Below, piece after piece: positions 7,662 to 15,965 of a DNA stretch of 32,082 nucleotides. Under the pieces are notes generated by a model. The model ran no database searches. It was not told the origin of the DNA and saw nothing but the letters and a program-made list of their open reading frames with translations. The translations under genes were made by a program, and so were the position numbers. This DNA is from Sedimentisphaerales bacterium (GTDB lineage: Bacteria > Planctomycetota > Phycisphaerae > Sedimentisphaerales > SG8-4). The DNA lies in assembly GCA_016928975.1 (NCBI GenBank), contig JAFGJR010000200.1, positions 1-32,082 of the forward strand. Direction: 5' to 3'. The number at the start of each line of letters is the position of its first letter. Position 1 is the stretch's first letter.

Positions 7662-10600
7662 TTACGGCTTGATCACGCGGATGTCATCGATGAACAGCAT
7701 GCCTGTGCCGTCCGCCACTGGAGTGGTCCGGTTGCCGACGCCGATGTACATTTTCGTGACCTTGGTCATGTTGACGCCGGTGAAGCTGCTCAGCGGCATC
7801 AACACCTGGGTCCAGGTCTCGGCGTTCACCGCCGTGGCGTCCGTCACGACAGCCGTCTTGTTCGAGCTGTCGGTGATGGCGACGTAGAGGTCCTGAGCGC
7901 TGTTGTACTGCGGACTGTCAATGACAGCCCCTTGCCACTGACCCGTGACGCTGCCGGTGGTCTTGATGTTGTCGAACTCGAAGGTCCGCTGCTCCGTGCT
8001 GGCATGGGACGTGACGCAGATGCCGATATGCACCGGAGCCGTCATGACCACCTCTGCCGAGCCGATCATCGTCCAGCCGACGCCGTCAGGCGACACATAG
8101 CCAGTGAAGGTGTCTAAGTTGCGCTCGATCTTGACCCAGTACGGCGGTGCAATGATCGCGGTCGAGGTGATGTTCGACGTAGCGTCATTGGCGCCCATAT
8201 CCAGGCCGGCCGTCGCACGGTTCTGGAAAGTCGCTCCGTTGCCGTCGCCGCCAGTCAGGACCATCTGGGCGCTGGCGGAGTCGCCGTTGAGGCTGTCGCG
8301 AATCATCACGCCGCCCTTGGCCCATGCGTTCGAGCCCGTGCCGTTGTTGACCACACGGGCAATGATGGTTCCGTCGCCGTTGAGGGTCTTGTAGGCGTAG
8401 GTGAACTCATCGCTGGCGCCCCAGATATCGGCGCCGCCGCCGGTCAGGCTCATCTTGCCTCCGGTCTCGGTGACCGCCGTGCTGGTCGGCTGCGGATAGC
8501 CCTGGACGTACAGGCACAGCGTATCGACGCCGTTGATGGTCCAGTTCTGAGGCGACGCGAACGTACGGCCGGTCTCCGAGTAGTTCGGGCTGTCGGCGTT
8601 GTTGTAGGCGAACGGCATAGACGATCCGCCACCGTGAACGGTCCCGTGCTCGGAGAACGGTTCATTGGCATAGCCGACGGTCGAGCCGGTGCCATTGCCC
8701 GGATCACCGGGAGCGGGCTCGGTGTAGCCCCAGCCGTCGATCCAGGTCTGGAAGATACGGTTCTCGACATCATCGGTATAGCTCTCGAAGTCATCGACCA
8801 CGATGAAGTCGGCCGTGGTGAAGCTCCAGACGCCGCCGGTCCACGGACTGTCGGACTCGGCCCCATTCACTTCATCCACTCGCCAGTAATAGGTCTTGTT
8901 CCACTCCAGAGCGCCCGGACTGAAGGTGTTGGTCTCCAGAGGCACGCTGCCCTTGAAGACGCTGGCATCGGCGGCCGCCACAGCGGCTTCATCGTCGCCG
9001 AAGTAGATACTGTGCGTGGCCGCCTTCTCGCCGGTGGACCACATCAGGGTGATGTTCTGTGGGACATTGACATCGTTGTCCTTGGGGTTGATCGGCTTGG
9101 CGCGGACGGGAGGCTGGAGCGGACCGGCCTGAAGGAGCTCGCGAGCAAGCGTCTTGCCTTCCCAGTACAACTGCGCCGACGCGCCGCCGGTAGCCTCATA
9201 GTAGTCCATCCGCAGCGAGTAGATCCCGACGTCCAGCCACATGGGATTGCTGGGCGTATCGCTGGCACTCTTGCCGATCCAGGAATCAACGATCAGTTGA
9301 TCGTTCAGATAGAGGCGAACACCATCATCGGTGTTGGGGATGAAGGTGTACGTGTCCGGCACGGCGATCTCGAGGTCCGCGGTCCAGCGTATCGAGAAGT
9401 TGTCTGTGACACCGGCCGTGGGCCCGGTTCCGTCGGCCCAGGTGTGATCGATCGAGGTCTCGATCTGGGTCAGGAACGGAGCTCCGATAAGGCTTATGTT
9501 GTTGAAATATTCTGCCTTGATGCCGCCGGTGCCGGGAACGTTCGTGGTGAAGCTCCAGACTTCGCCTTCGTGCAGGACGTCTATGGAGTCGTATTCATCG
9601 ACGAGCCAGTAATACGTGGTGCCCGGCTGAAGCGCAGGCAACTCCAGGAGTGGGACGATCTGCTTGTCACCCACTTTGACGCTGGCATCGCGAGCGGCCA
9701 CGAGATCCCTGTCGGTGCTGAAGTACACGTCATGGGCCATGGCGTCCACTCCCGGCTGCCATTCCAGATCGGTAGCGGGATCGATCCACTTGTCGCCATT
9801 GCGCGGCGTGGGACCAAAGGCTGCTAGAGGCGCCATGGTGAAGCTCCAGACTGTTCCTTCGTGGACCGTCTTCCTGTCACTCTCGATCTCGTTGACCTTC
9901 CAGTAGTAGACCTTGCCCGGCTCCAGAGGGATCGGGTAGTAGAGCAGAGACGCGGCGGCGGATATGCGTTTGTAGAGCGGTGGATCCGGCGTCTCGCCGA
10001 AATAGACATCATGGAAGGTGGCGGTTGCACCGCCTGTCCATTGTAGCATAGGGATCAGCACGCCTGTGGCGCCGTCGGCAGGGTCCGGCTCCCGGGCCGT
10101 GAACATGGGCTCCGGGTCGCGGATCCAGGCGGAGAGGTACTTGCCGACGATGAGTGTGGCGCCGCCGCCGATGCCCGGGCCGGCCCAGGCCGCGCCGATG
10201 CTCTCACCGCCCCCGGCTTCCTTCATCAGCCCCTGGATGTAGTACTTCTGACCTGCCTTCAGGGAGATGGCTTTGGATTTCATCGCGTTCGAGTCGGTGG
10301 AGCCGCCGGCCGTGTTGCTCCAGTCCTGCGCGGGCGTCCAGCCGGTAATGTTCGCGATCCTTGTGGCATTCGCCGGGTTGTCATCGGTGCTCAGCCACAG
10401 CTCGCAGCCATCGTCGCCGGCTACCCAGAAGGTGTACTCACCCGTCTCCGGCGGCCACACGTACGCACGACCGCGGATGCCGTAGTTGTTCCGGATACCG
10501 CCGCCTCCTGACACCCCGGGGGGGGCGAAGAAGCTATCGTTCCACTCGTAATAGTCCGGGCTGTCCGGGTACTTGGCGGCGCTGGTCAGGTCCGAAACGG

Positions 10601-10742
10601 CCGTACCAGACCCGATGTCATAGTAATACTCAAAGAGAGCTTTGCCCTTGCCTGGTGTGCCGGCGGGCGGCTGGCCGAAGGCCGCACTCAGCGACCACAC
10701 CAGCGCAAGGATCATTGCGACGTAATACAGCTTCTTACTCAT
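7662..10742 (-). CDS. Large secreted protein with two PA14-like, fibronectin-like and nested DUF1349-like domains
   Basis: 1026 aa with a signal peptide (MSKKLYYVAMILALVWSLSAAFG). Domains in order: a divergent PA14-like module at about 30-205 (YVWPPETGEYTFWVAGDDGCELW), two fibronectin-III-like repeats at about 215-405 (YYWKVNE, YYWLVDE), a second PA14 at about 408-530 (GGIKAEYFNN, NTDDGVRLYLND), a third fibronectin-like repeat (YYWRVDEVNG) to about 645, and a terminal beta-sandwich from DDFESYTDD to FIDDIRVIKP. Inside that sandwich, at about 757-932, lies a jelly-roll resembling DUF1349/LamG-like proteins (GGKMSLTGGGADIWG, AKGGVMIRDSL, FEFDNIKTTGSV). No catalytic residues are evident; glycan binding or adhesion is likely. 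It is a close paralogue of the next gene and has the same leader layout. GGAGGG lies 6-11 nt before the ATG. Confidence 0.85.
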   Translation of the reverse strand: MSKKLYYVAMILALVWSLSAAFGQPPAGTPGKGKALFEYYYDIGSGTAVSDLTSAAKYPDSPDYYEWNDSFFAPPGVSGGGGIRNNYGIRGRAYVWPPETGEYTFWVAGDDGCELWLSTDDNPANATRIANITGWTPAQDWSNTAGGSTDSNAMKSKAISLKAGQKYYIQGLMKEAGGGESIGAAWAGPGIGGGATLIVGKYLSAWIRDPEPMFTAREPDPADGATGVLIPMLQWTGGATATFHDVYFGETPDPPLYKRISAAASLLYYPIPLEPGKVYYWKVNEIESDRKTVHEGTVWSFTMAPLAAFGPTPRNGDKWIDPATDLEWQPGVDAMAHDVYFSTDRDLVAARDASVKVGDKQIVPLLELPALQPGTTYYWLVDEYDSIDVLHEGEVWSFTTNVPGTGGIKAEYFNNISLIGAPFLTQIETSIDHTWADGTGPTAGVTDNFSIRWTADLEIAVPDTYTFIPNTDDGVRLYLNDQLIVDSWIGKSASDTPSNPMWLDVGIYSLRMDYYEATGGASAQLYWEGKTLARELLQAGPLQPPVRAKPINPKDNDVNVPQNITLMWSTGEKAATHSIYFGDDEAAVAAADASVFKGSVPLETNTFSPGALEWNKTYYWRVDEVNGAESDSPWTGGVWSFTTADFIVVDDFESYTDDVENRIFQTWIDGWGYTEPAPGDPGNGTGSTVGYANEPFSEHGTVHGGGSSMPFAYNNADSPNYSETGRTFASPQNWTINGVDTLCLYVQGYPQPTSTAVTETGGKMSLTGGGADIWGASDEFTYAYKTLNGDGTIIARVVNNGTGSNAWAKGGVMIRDSLNGDSASAQMVLTGGDGNGATFQNRATAGLDMGANDATSNITSTAIIAPPYWVKIERNLDTFTGYVSPDGVGWTMIGSAEVVMTAPVHIGICVTSHASTEQRTFEFDNIKTTGSVTGQWQGAVIDSPQYNSAQDLYVAITDSSNKTAVVTDATAVNAETWTQVLMPLSSFTGVNMTKVTKMYIGVGNRTTPVADGTGMLFIDDIRVIKP

Positions 10743-11135
10743 AATGTCCCTCCTTCAAAAGGGAACCATGCTACGCGTCCCGGCGCACGCCGGGAACCGA
10801 ATGATGCTTTCTCCCTCGTCGACCACGAAGACAAGGCTACTTGATCCTCCGTATGGGGTTGGCCTCCTGTCGAGACCGTGAAAACGTGCTTTCTATGCCG
10901 TGACACGATACCTGCACAACTCCTCCCGACGAAAGCATCACCTCCTTTCTGCGACTGCCGACCAATCCGTCAAGGCAGAGACACAAGAGGCCGTCCGCGA
11001 CAATGCAGGCCTTTGCATGACTTCGTTCTTCACTACCACAGTTGCCGGCGCAGGCAGGTCCCAGGCCGGCCCCTACAGGGTCAGACCTGCCCGCTGGATG
11101 TGCCTGTGTGGGCAAGCCCGACCGACCTATAATAC
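10743..11135 (-). promoter_or_regulatory. Long structured 5' leader of the 7662-10742 gene
   Basis: About 385 nt from the predicted transcription start to the ATG. AGAAAGGAGGTGATG occupies 10936-10950, preceded by GGCAGTC as in the 5010 leader. Nearer the gene are TTGTCTTCGTG, an 8-bp stem TCCCGGCG-TG-CGCCGGGA (10778-10795), TAGCATGGTTC, and a ribosome-binding site in TCCCTTTTGAAGGAGGGA, whose ends can pair. The gene-proximal 110 nt can be aligned by eye with the leader of the 11297-14332 gene. A 33-codon frame begins at the ATG inside the box but is not obviously a real peptide. Confidence 0.6.
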
Positions 11136-11165
11136 CTTATACCACGGGGCAATACGTCATGTCAA
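11136..11165 (-). promoter_or_regulatory. Sigma70-type promoter of the 7662-10742 gene
   Basis: On the minus strand a consensus TTGACA (11160-11165), an 18-bp spacer and TATAAG (11136-11141). It lies between the stop codon of the upstream paralogue at 11297 and the leader, so this gene need not depend on read-through. Confidence 0.65.
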
Positions 11166-11296
11166 CCGCAAATGTCCCCGTCACTTTTCAAATAGCCGTG
11201 GCATCCGTCGCAGGGCGCAGGCCACGGATCTGCAACTGTCGTGTGATCTGCGCCTCGGCGGGCGGCAACCCATCATGGATCGTAGATCATACGCCC

Positions 11297-14200
11297 CTAC
11301 GGTTTCATGACACGGATGTCATCGATGAACAGCATACCGCTGCCATCCGCCGCCGGAGCGTTCCGGTTGCCGACGCCGATGAGCATCTTCTCGACCCTGG
11401 TCATATCGACGCCGTCAAAGCGGCTCAGTGGCATCAGGACCTGTACCCAGTCCGCGGCGTTCACTGCCGTGGCTTCGGTCACCACCGCCAGCCTGTTCGA
11501 GCTGTCGGCAATGGCGATATAGAGATCCTGGGGGCTGTTGAACCTCGGACTGTCGATCACGGCCCCTTGCCACTGGCCGGACACGCTGCCGGTGGTCTTG
11601 ATGTTGTCGAACTCGAACGTTCGTTGCTCACCCGTCTGGTGCGAAGTGATACAAATGCCGATGTACGCGGCGCCACTCATGATGACTTCCGCCGAGCCGA
11701 CCATCGTCCAGGCGCTGCCGTCGGGCGAATAGTAGCTCGTGAACGTATCGGCGGTACGCTCGATCTTGACCCAGTACGGAGGCGCTACGATCACCGTGGA
11801 GTCCACGCTGGCCGCGTAGGCGGCATCGGTCGCTGGACGGTACCCGAAACTGGCGCCGTTGCCGGCACTGCCGGTCATCACCATGTAGGCATCCACGGCG
11901 CCGCCGTCGAGGCTGTCGCGAATCATGACGCCGCCCTTGGCCCAGGTGTTGGAGCCGATGCCCACGCTGACCACGCGGGCGACGATGGTCCCATCGCCAT
12001 CGAGTGGCTTATAGGCGAAGGTGAAGTCGTCGCTGGCGTTCCAGATGTCAGCGCCGTCGCCGGTCAGAGTCATTTTGCCGCCGGTTTCGGTGACGGGCGT
12101 GCTGGTCACTTGTGGATAGCCATGGACGTACAGGCACAGCGTGTCGACGCCGTTGACGGTCCAGTTCTGAGGCGAGTCAAACGTCCGCTCGGTTTCAGAA
12201 TAGAATGGGCTGTCGGCGTTGTTGTACGCGAAGGGCATGGACGATCCGCCGCTGTGGACAATCGCGTGCTCAGAGAAGGGCTCACTGGCGTAGCCGACGG
12301 TCGAGCCGGTGTCGTTGCCCGGATCGCCGGGAGCGGGCTCGGTGTAGCCCCAGCCGTCGATCCAGGTCTGGAAGATGCGATTGCTGACATCGTCGGTGTA
12401 GCTCTCGAAGTCCTCGACGACGAGGAAGTCGGCCGTGGTGAAGCTCCAGAGTGCGCCGGTCCACGGACTGTCGGAGTCGGCCCCGTTGACTTCATCGACT
12501 CGCCAGTAGTAGGTCTTGTTCCACTCCAGCGCGCCCGGGTTCCAGGTGTTGTCCTCCAGCGCCAGGCTGCCCTGATAGATGCCGGCATCCGCAGGAGTCG
12601 CCGCGGCTACCGCCACGGCATCCTCGCCGAAGTAGACATCGTGGGTGACCGCTTTCTCGCCGGCCGACCACAGCAACGTCACGTCCTGGGGGACGTTGGC
12701 ATCGGCATTCTGCGGATTGATGGGCTTGGCGCGGAGTGGAGGCTGCAAGGGACCGGGCGGGATGATCTGGCGGGCCATGCTCGGCGTCTGCCAGGACACC
12801 TGCGCCGTGGCGTCGCTGCCGTACTCATAGTACTCCACGCGAAGGGAATAGACTCCCGGATCGAGCTGCTGCGGCGAGCTGAAGGAGTCCGCCACGGCGC
12901 GATCGATCCAGGCGTCGACGATCAGATCGTCATTGAGCCAGACTCGGATGCCGTCGTCGCTGGTGCCAATGAACGTGTACGCGTCGGCGATGGCGATCTC
13001 GAGGTCCGCCGTCCAGCGGACCGAAAACTGATCCGTGATGGTCGGGAGCGGACCCGTGCCGTCGGGCCAGGTGTGATCGATCGAAGGCTCGATTTGGGTC
13101 AGGAACGGAGCGCCGCTGACGGTCATATTGCGGAAGTACTCCGCCTTGACGCCGCCGGCGCCCGGAACCATTGTAGTGAAGCTCCAGACTTCGCCCTCGC
13201 GCAGGATGTCCAGAGAGTCGTACTCATCGACCAGCCAGTAGTAGGTGGCGCCGGTTTGCAGCGTAGGCAGCTCGAGGATGGAGACGACCTGGCTGTCGCC
13301 CAGCTTCACACTGGCGTCACGAGCGGCGACCAGGTTCCTATCGGTGCTGAAGTACACGTCATGGGCCACAGCGTCCGCTCCCGGCTGCCAGGTGGGATCG
13401 ATGTCGGGATCGATCCACTTGTCGCCATTGCGCGGCACGGGGGCAAACGCGATCAGCGGCGCCGTGGTGAAGCTCCAAACAGTCCCCTCGTGGATCGTCT
13501 TGTTGTCGCTCTCGACCTCGTCGACCTTCCAGTAGTAGGTCTTGCCTGGCTCCAGCGGCAGCGGGTAGTAGTGCATGGGGTAGGTCAGCCGGGTGTGGAA
13601 CGGCGGGTCCGGAGTGTCGCCGAAATAGACCCTGTGGAACATGGCGGTGGCCCCAGGCGTCCATCTGAGCATGGGTAGCAGAACGCCTGTCGCACCGTCG
13701 GCGGGATCGGGATTCTGGGCCATGAACATCGGCTCCGGGTTGCGGATCAGCGCGGCCAGATACTTGCCGGCGATCACGATAGGACCGGCGCCGATGCCCG
13801 GACCGCCCCAGGCGACGCTCATATGGCCGCCACCGGTTCCGTCGCCGAACATCGCCTCGGTGTAGTATCGCTTGCCCGCCACCAGGGTGACGGGTTGGGA
13901 CTTCTGATCGGTGCCGGGCGAGCCCTCGGTGCCGGCGAAGTCCTGGTAGCCGGTCCAGCCCTCGACACTGCACAGCAGCTTGACGTTGGCCGGATTCTCA
14001 TCGGTGCTCAGCCAGAGCTCGCTATCGTCGTCGCTGGCGATCCAGAACGTGTATTCGCCGCTCTCGGGGGGATACAGGTATCCACGGTAGCGCTCGCCCC
14101 AGTAATCGTTGGACGCGATGTCCGGCTGGTCATAATCATTGTCCCAGAAGCTTGACTGCGGATCGTCCGGGTAGTCGGCGTTGTTCTTGAGGTTGTCGAG

Positions 14201-14332
14201 ATTGTGGTCCACGCCGCCGCCCATCCATCGCTCGACCAGGATGTGGCCCTTGCCCGGGTCGGCGGCGACGGCGGGAATCGCCAGTCCCAGAATGACAAGG
14301 ATGGTCACAGTATGACACAGCTTCCCACTCAT
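11297..14332 (-). CDS. Large secreted PA14/fibronectin/DUF1349-like protein, paralogue of 7662-10742
   Basis: 1011 aa from ATG 14332, chosen because AAAAAGGAAAAGG precedes it and the product then starts with a signal peptide (MSGKLCHTVTILVILGLAIP, cleavage after AVAA). The architecture is the same as its neighbour: N-terminal PA14-like module (YLYPPESGEYTFWIASDDDSELW), two fibronectin-like repeats, a second PA14 from about residue 393 (GGVKAEYFRN), a third fibronectin-like repeat, and a terminal sandwich from about 640 (DDVSNRIFQTWIDGWGYTEP) carrying the nested jelly-roll at about 749-917 (GGKMTLTGD, AKGGVMIRDSLDG). It ends MLFIDDIRVMKP. The DNA of the two genes is visibly similar along the whole length, indicating tandem duplication. 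Predicted function is surface attachment or polysaccharide binding. Unlike its paralogues its Shine-Dalgarno region is not in a CTTTTGAAGGAGG box. Confidence 0.85.
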   Translation of the reverse strand: MSGKLCHTVTILVILGLAIPAVAADPGKGHILVERWMGGGVDHNLDNLKNNADYPDDPQSSFWDNDYDQPDIASNDYWGERYRGYLYPPESGEYTFWIASDDDSELWLSTDENPANVKLLCSVEGWTGYQDFAGTEGSPGTDQKSQPVTLVAGKRYYTEAMFGDGTGGGHMSVAWGGPGIGAGPIVIAGKYLAALIRNPEPMFMAQNPDPADGATGVLLPMLRWTPGATAMFHRVYFGDTPDPPFHTRLTYPMHYYPLPLEPGKTYYWKVDEVESDNKTIHEGTVWSFTTAPLIAFAPVPRNGDKWIDPDIDPTWQPGADAVAHDVYFSTDRNLVAARDASVKLGDSQVVSILELPTLQTGATYYWLVDEYDSLDILREGEVWSFTTMVPGAGGVKAEYFRNMTVSGAPFLTQIEPSIDHTWPDGTGPLPTITDQFSVRWTADLEIAIADAYTFIGTSDDGIRVWLNDDLIVDAWIDRAVADSFSSPQQLDPGVYSLRVEYYEYGSDATAQVSWQTPSMARQIIPPGPLQPPLRAKPINPQNADANVPQDVTLLWSAGEKAVTHDVYFGEDAVAVAAATPADAGIYQGSLALEDNTWNPGALEWNKTYYWRVDEVNGADSDSPWTGALWSFTTADFLVVEDFESYTDDVSNRIFQTWIDGWGYTEPAPGDPGNDTGSTVGYASEPFSEHAIVHSGGSSMPFAYNNADSPFYSETERTFDSPQNWTVNGVDTLCLYVHGYPQVTSTPVTETGGKMTLTGDGADIWNASDDFTFAYKPLDGDGTIVARVVSVGIGSNTWAKGGVMIRDSLDGGAVDAYMVMTGSAGNGASFGYRPATDAAYAASVDSTVIVAPPYWVKIERTADTFTSYYSPDGSAWTMVGSAEVIMSGAAYIGICITSHQTGEQRTFEFDNIKTTGSVSGQWQGAVIDSPRFNSPQDLYIAIADSSNRLAVVTEATAVNAADWVQVLMPLSRFDGVDMTRVEKMLIGVGNRNAPAADGSGMLFIDDIRVMKP

Positions 14333-14696
14333 GATCCTTTTCCTTTTTCCAAGAGAGTGAACCATGCTACCTGTCCCTGCGCCGGGAATGGAACATTTCC
14401 CCATTATCGACACGAAGACAACATGACTTGACCGTCCGGCCGACCCATCGCGGAGACCGGGAAACGGACGCCGTGTTTGTGGGCCAGTATCGGCCGTAGA
14501 GCGTTTATGTGCGAGAGCATCACTCCTTTCTGTCAATACACGTTCCGACGTGCCAAACTGGGAAGCGTGAAATGGGTGAGATGTCGGACGCCATCGCTGA
14601 GCCACCTTCCTCCAAATCGCGTACTCCAACGTACGGATCGGACGATCTTAACCTTGGGTCCTGGCGGATCGTACCCACAGTCCGGTTTCAACCTCG
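14333..14696 (-). promoter_or_regulatory. Long structured 5' leader of the 11297-14332 gene
   Basis: About 355 nt. A one-base-shorter version of the box, AGAAAGGAGTGATG, lies at 14518-14531, 185 nt before the ATG. Downstream are GGTCTC, TTGTCTTCGTG, a small TCCC/GGGA hairpin (14374-14387) and TAGCATGGTTC, in the same order and at similar distances as in the 10742 leader. The distal half shows little similarity to the other leaders. Confidence 0.55.
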
Positions 14697-14725
14697 TTTA
14701 TACCGGACTCATGGGTCCCGGTCAA
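14697..14725 (-). promoter_or_regulatory. Sigma70-type promoter of the 11297-14332 gene
   Basis: On the minus strand TTGACC (14720-14725), a 17-bp spacer and TATAAA (14697-14702). The spacer contains GGAC-CCATGA-GTCC, a short inverted repeat. Confidence 0.65.
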
Positions 14726-14973
14726 CCCCACGTAAGACCTTCTGGTCGTGCGATCTTGTCCGGGCTTGCCATTCCATGTCCCTTCAAGTCGCTGGAATTG
14801 CCATTGTTTGTCCTCCGGATCGCATCCCACGTTCGTGGAGGACATGCCGGGCTTGCGTCCCATAGATAGTGCCACAGCCCTTGCCGGATGTAACGTTCCA
14901 TGTGAGAATACGGCCCGGAACCAGGACGTTTGTATGAGAAGCATCCACAAGAACCTGTCTAAGGAGGTAAGTC

Positions 14974-15924
14974 ATGAGGTCCGCAAGACGTCTGCTGAGT
15001 GTCTGTGTACGAGTCGTTGCTCTGGGAGCGATTCTGCTGCTGCCCACACACGCCGCGAATGGGCAGGGCAGGACGGCCGCCGGCAGCGACGGCAAGCTGC
15101 GGATCATCGTCTTCGGCGCCCATCCGGACGATTGCGAGCTCAAGGCGGGAGGCACCGCGGCACTCTGGGCCGCTCAGGGCCACCACGTGAAATTCGTCTC
15201 CGTGACCAACGGCGACATCGGTCACGCCGTCATGGCGGGCGGGCCGCTGGCGAAGCGACGCACCGCCGAAGTCAAAAGGGCCGCTGAAATCCTCGGCATC
15301 GAGAGCGAAGTGCTGGACATTCACGACGGCGAGCTGATGCCCACGCTGGAGAACCGCAAGTGGTTCGTGCGGCTGATTCGCCAGTGGAAGGCCGACATCG
15401 TGATGGGACATCGGCCGAACGATTACCATCCGGACCATCGTTATACCGGGGTCCTGATGCAGGACGCGGCGTACATGGTGACGGTGGCTCACTATTGTCC
15501 GGATGTCCCGCAATTGGCCCGCAATCCCGTGTTCTTGTATCTCTCCGACGGCTTCCAGAAGCCTAACCCGTTCTCGCCGGATGTCGTGGTTCCCATCGAC
15601 AGCGTGTTCGACAAGAAGGCGGAGGCGATCTGGCAGTTGGAGTCGCAGATCGAGTCGCTGTGGGCGACGGGCAACTTCGAGAAGGTGGTGCCGATTCCGG
15701 ACGATCCGGCGGGGCGCGAGCAGCGTCGCAAGCAGCAGTACGATCGACAGGCCGGCCGCGATGGCGGCGTCGCAAAACGGTATCGCGACAAGCTCGTCGA
15801 GCTCTACGGACAGGACGCCGCGGAGAAGGTCAAGCACGCCGAGGCGTTCGAGCTATGCGAGTATGGTCGCCGACCCTCGACCGAGGAGCTCCGTAGACTT
15901 TTCCCGGTGCCCCAGGAAAGGTAG
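14974..15924 (+). CDS. Exported PIG-L (LmbE-like) family deacetylase
   Basis: 316 aa. The start at 14974 follows a strong AAGGAGG. A signal peptide (MRSARRLLSVCVRVVALGAILLLP, cleavage near AANG) precedes a LmbE/PIG-L domain. The zinc-binding and catalytic motif A-H50-P-D-D53-C-E is clear, and GHRPNDYHPDH (residues 145-155) supplies the second metal and active-site cluster (D150, H152, D154, H155). Family members de-N-acetylate sugars such as GlcNAc conjugates. The exported location suggests a role on polysaccharide or glycoconjugates outside the cytoplasm. The 50 or so C-terminal residues are charged and lack a recognised domain. It is convergent with a PEP-CTERM gene. Confidence 0.88.
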   Translation: MRSARRLLSVCVRVVALGAILLLPTHAANGQGRTAAGSDGKLRIIVFGAHPDDCELKAGGTAALWAAQGHHVKFVSVTNGDIGHAVMAGGPLAKRRTAEVKRAAEILGIESEVLDIHDGELMPTLENRKWFVRLIRQWKADIVMGHRPNDYHPDHRYTGVLMQDAAYMVTVAHYCPDVPQLARNPVFLYLSDGFQKPNPFSPDVVVPIDSVFDKKAEAIWQLESQIESLWATGNFEKVVPIPDDPAGREQRRKQQYDRQAGRDGGVAKRYRDKLVELYGQDAAEKVKHAEAFELCEYGRRPSTEELRRLFPVPQER

Positions 15925-15941
15925 AGCCCGGCCCGATCAGA

Positions 15942-15959
15942 CTCCGCGGGAACGCGGAG
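15942..15959. terminator. Hairpin between convergent genes
   Basis: CTCCGCG-GGAA-CGCGGAG is a perfect 7-bp stem with a GNRA tetraloop, placed in the 41-bp gap between two convergent stop codons. There is no T-tract, so it may stabilise or delimit the 3' ends instead of acting as a classic terminator. Confidence 0.5.
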
Positions 15960-15965
15960 CGCTCG

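Noticed and set aside
10743..10960. Cyclic-di-GMP (GEMM-I) riboswitch, suggested by GGGACGC beside a hairpin
   Set aside because: The second GEMM stem and its receptor do not follow within the space before the start codon; only a short fragment matches.
11042..13678. Long plus-strand open frame of 878 codons opposite the large PA14 gene
   Set aside because: It lies antisense to a clear gene with recognisable domains, has no ribosome-binding site or domain, and is explained by high GC.
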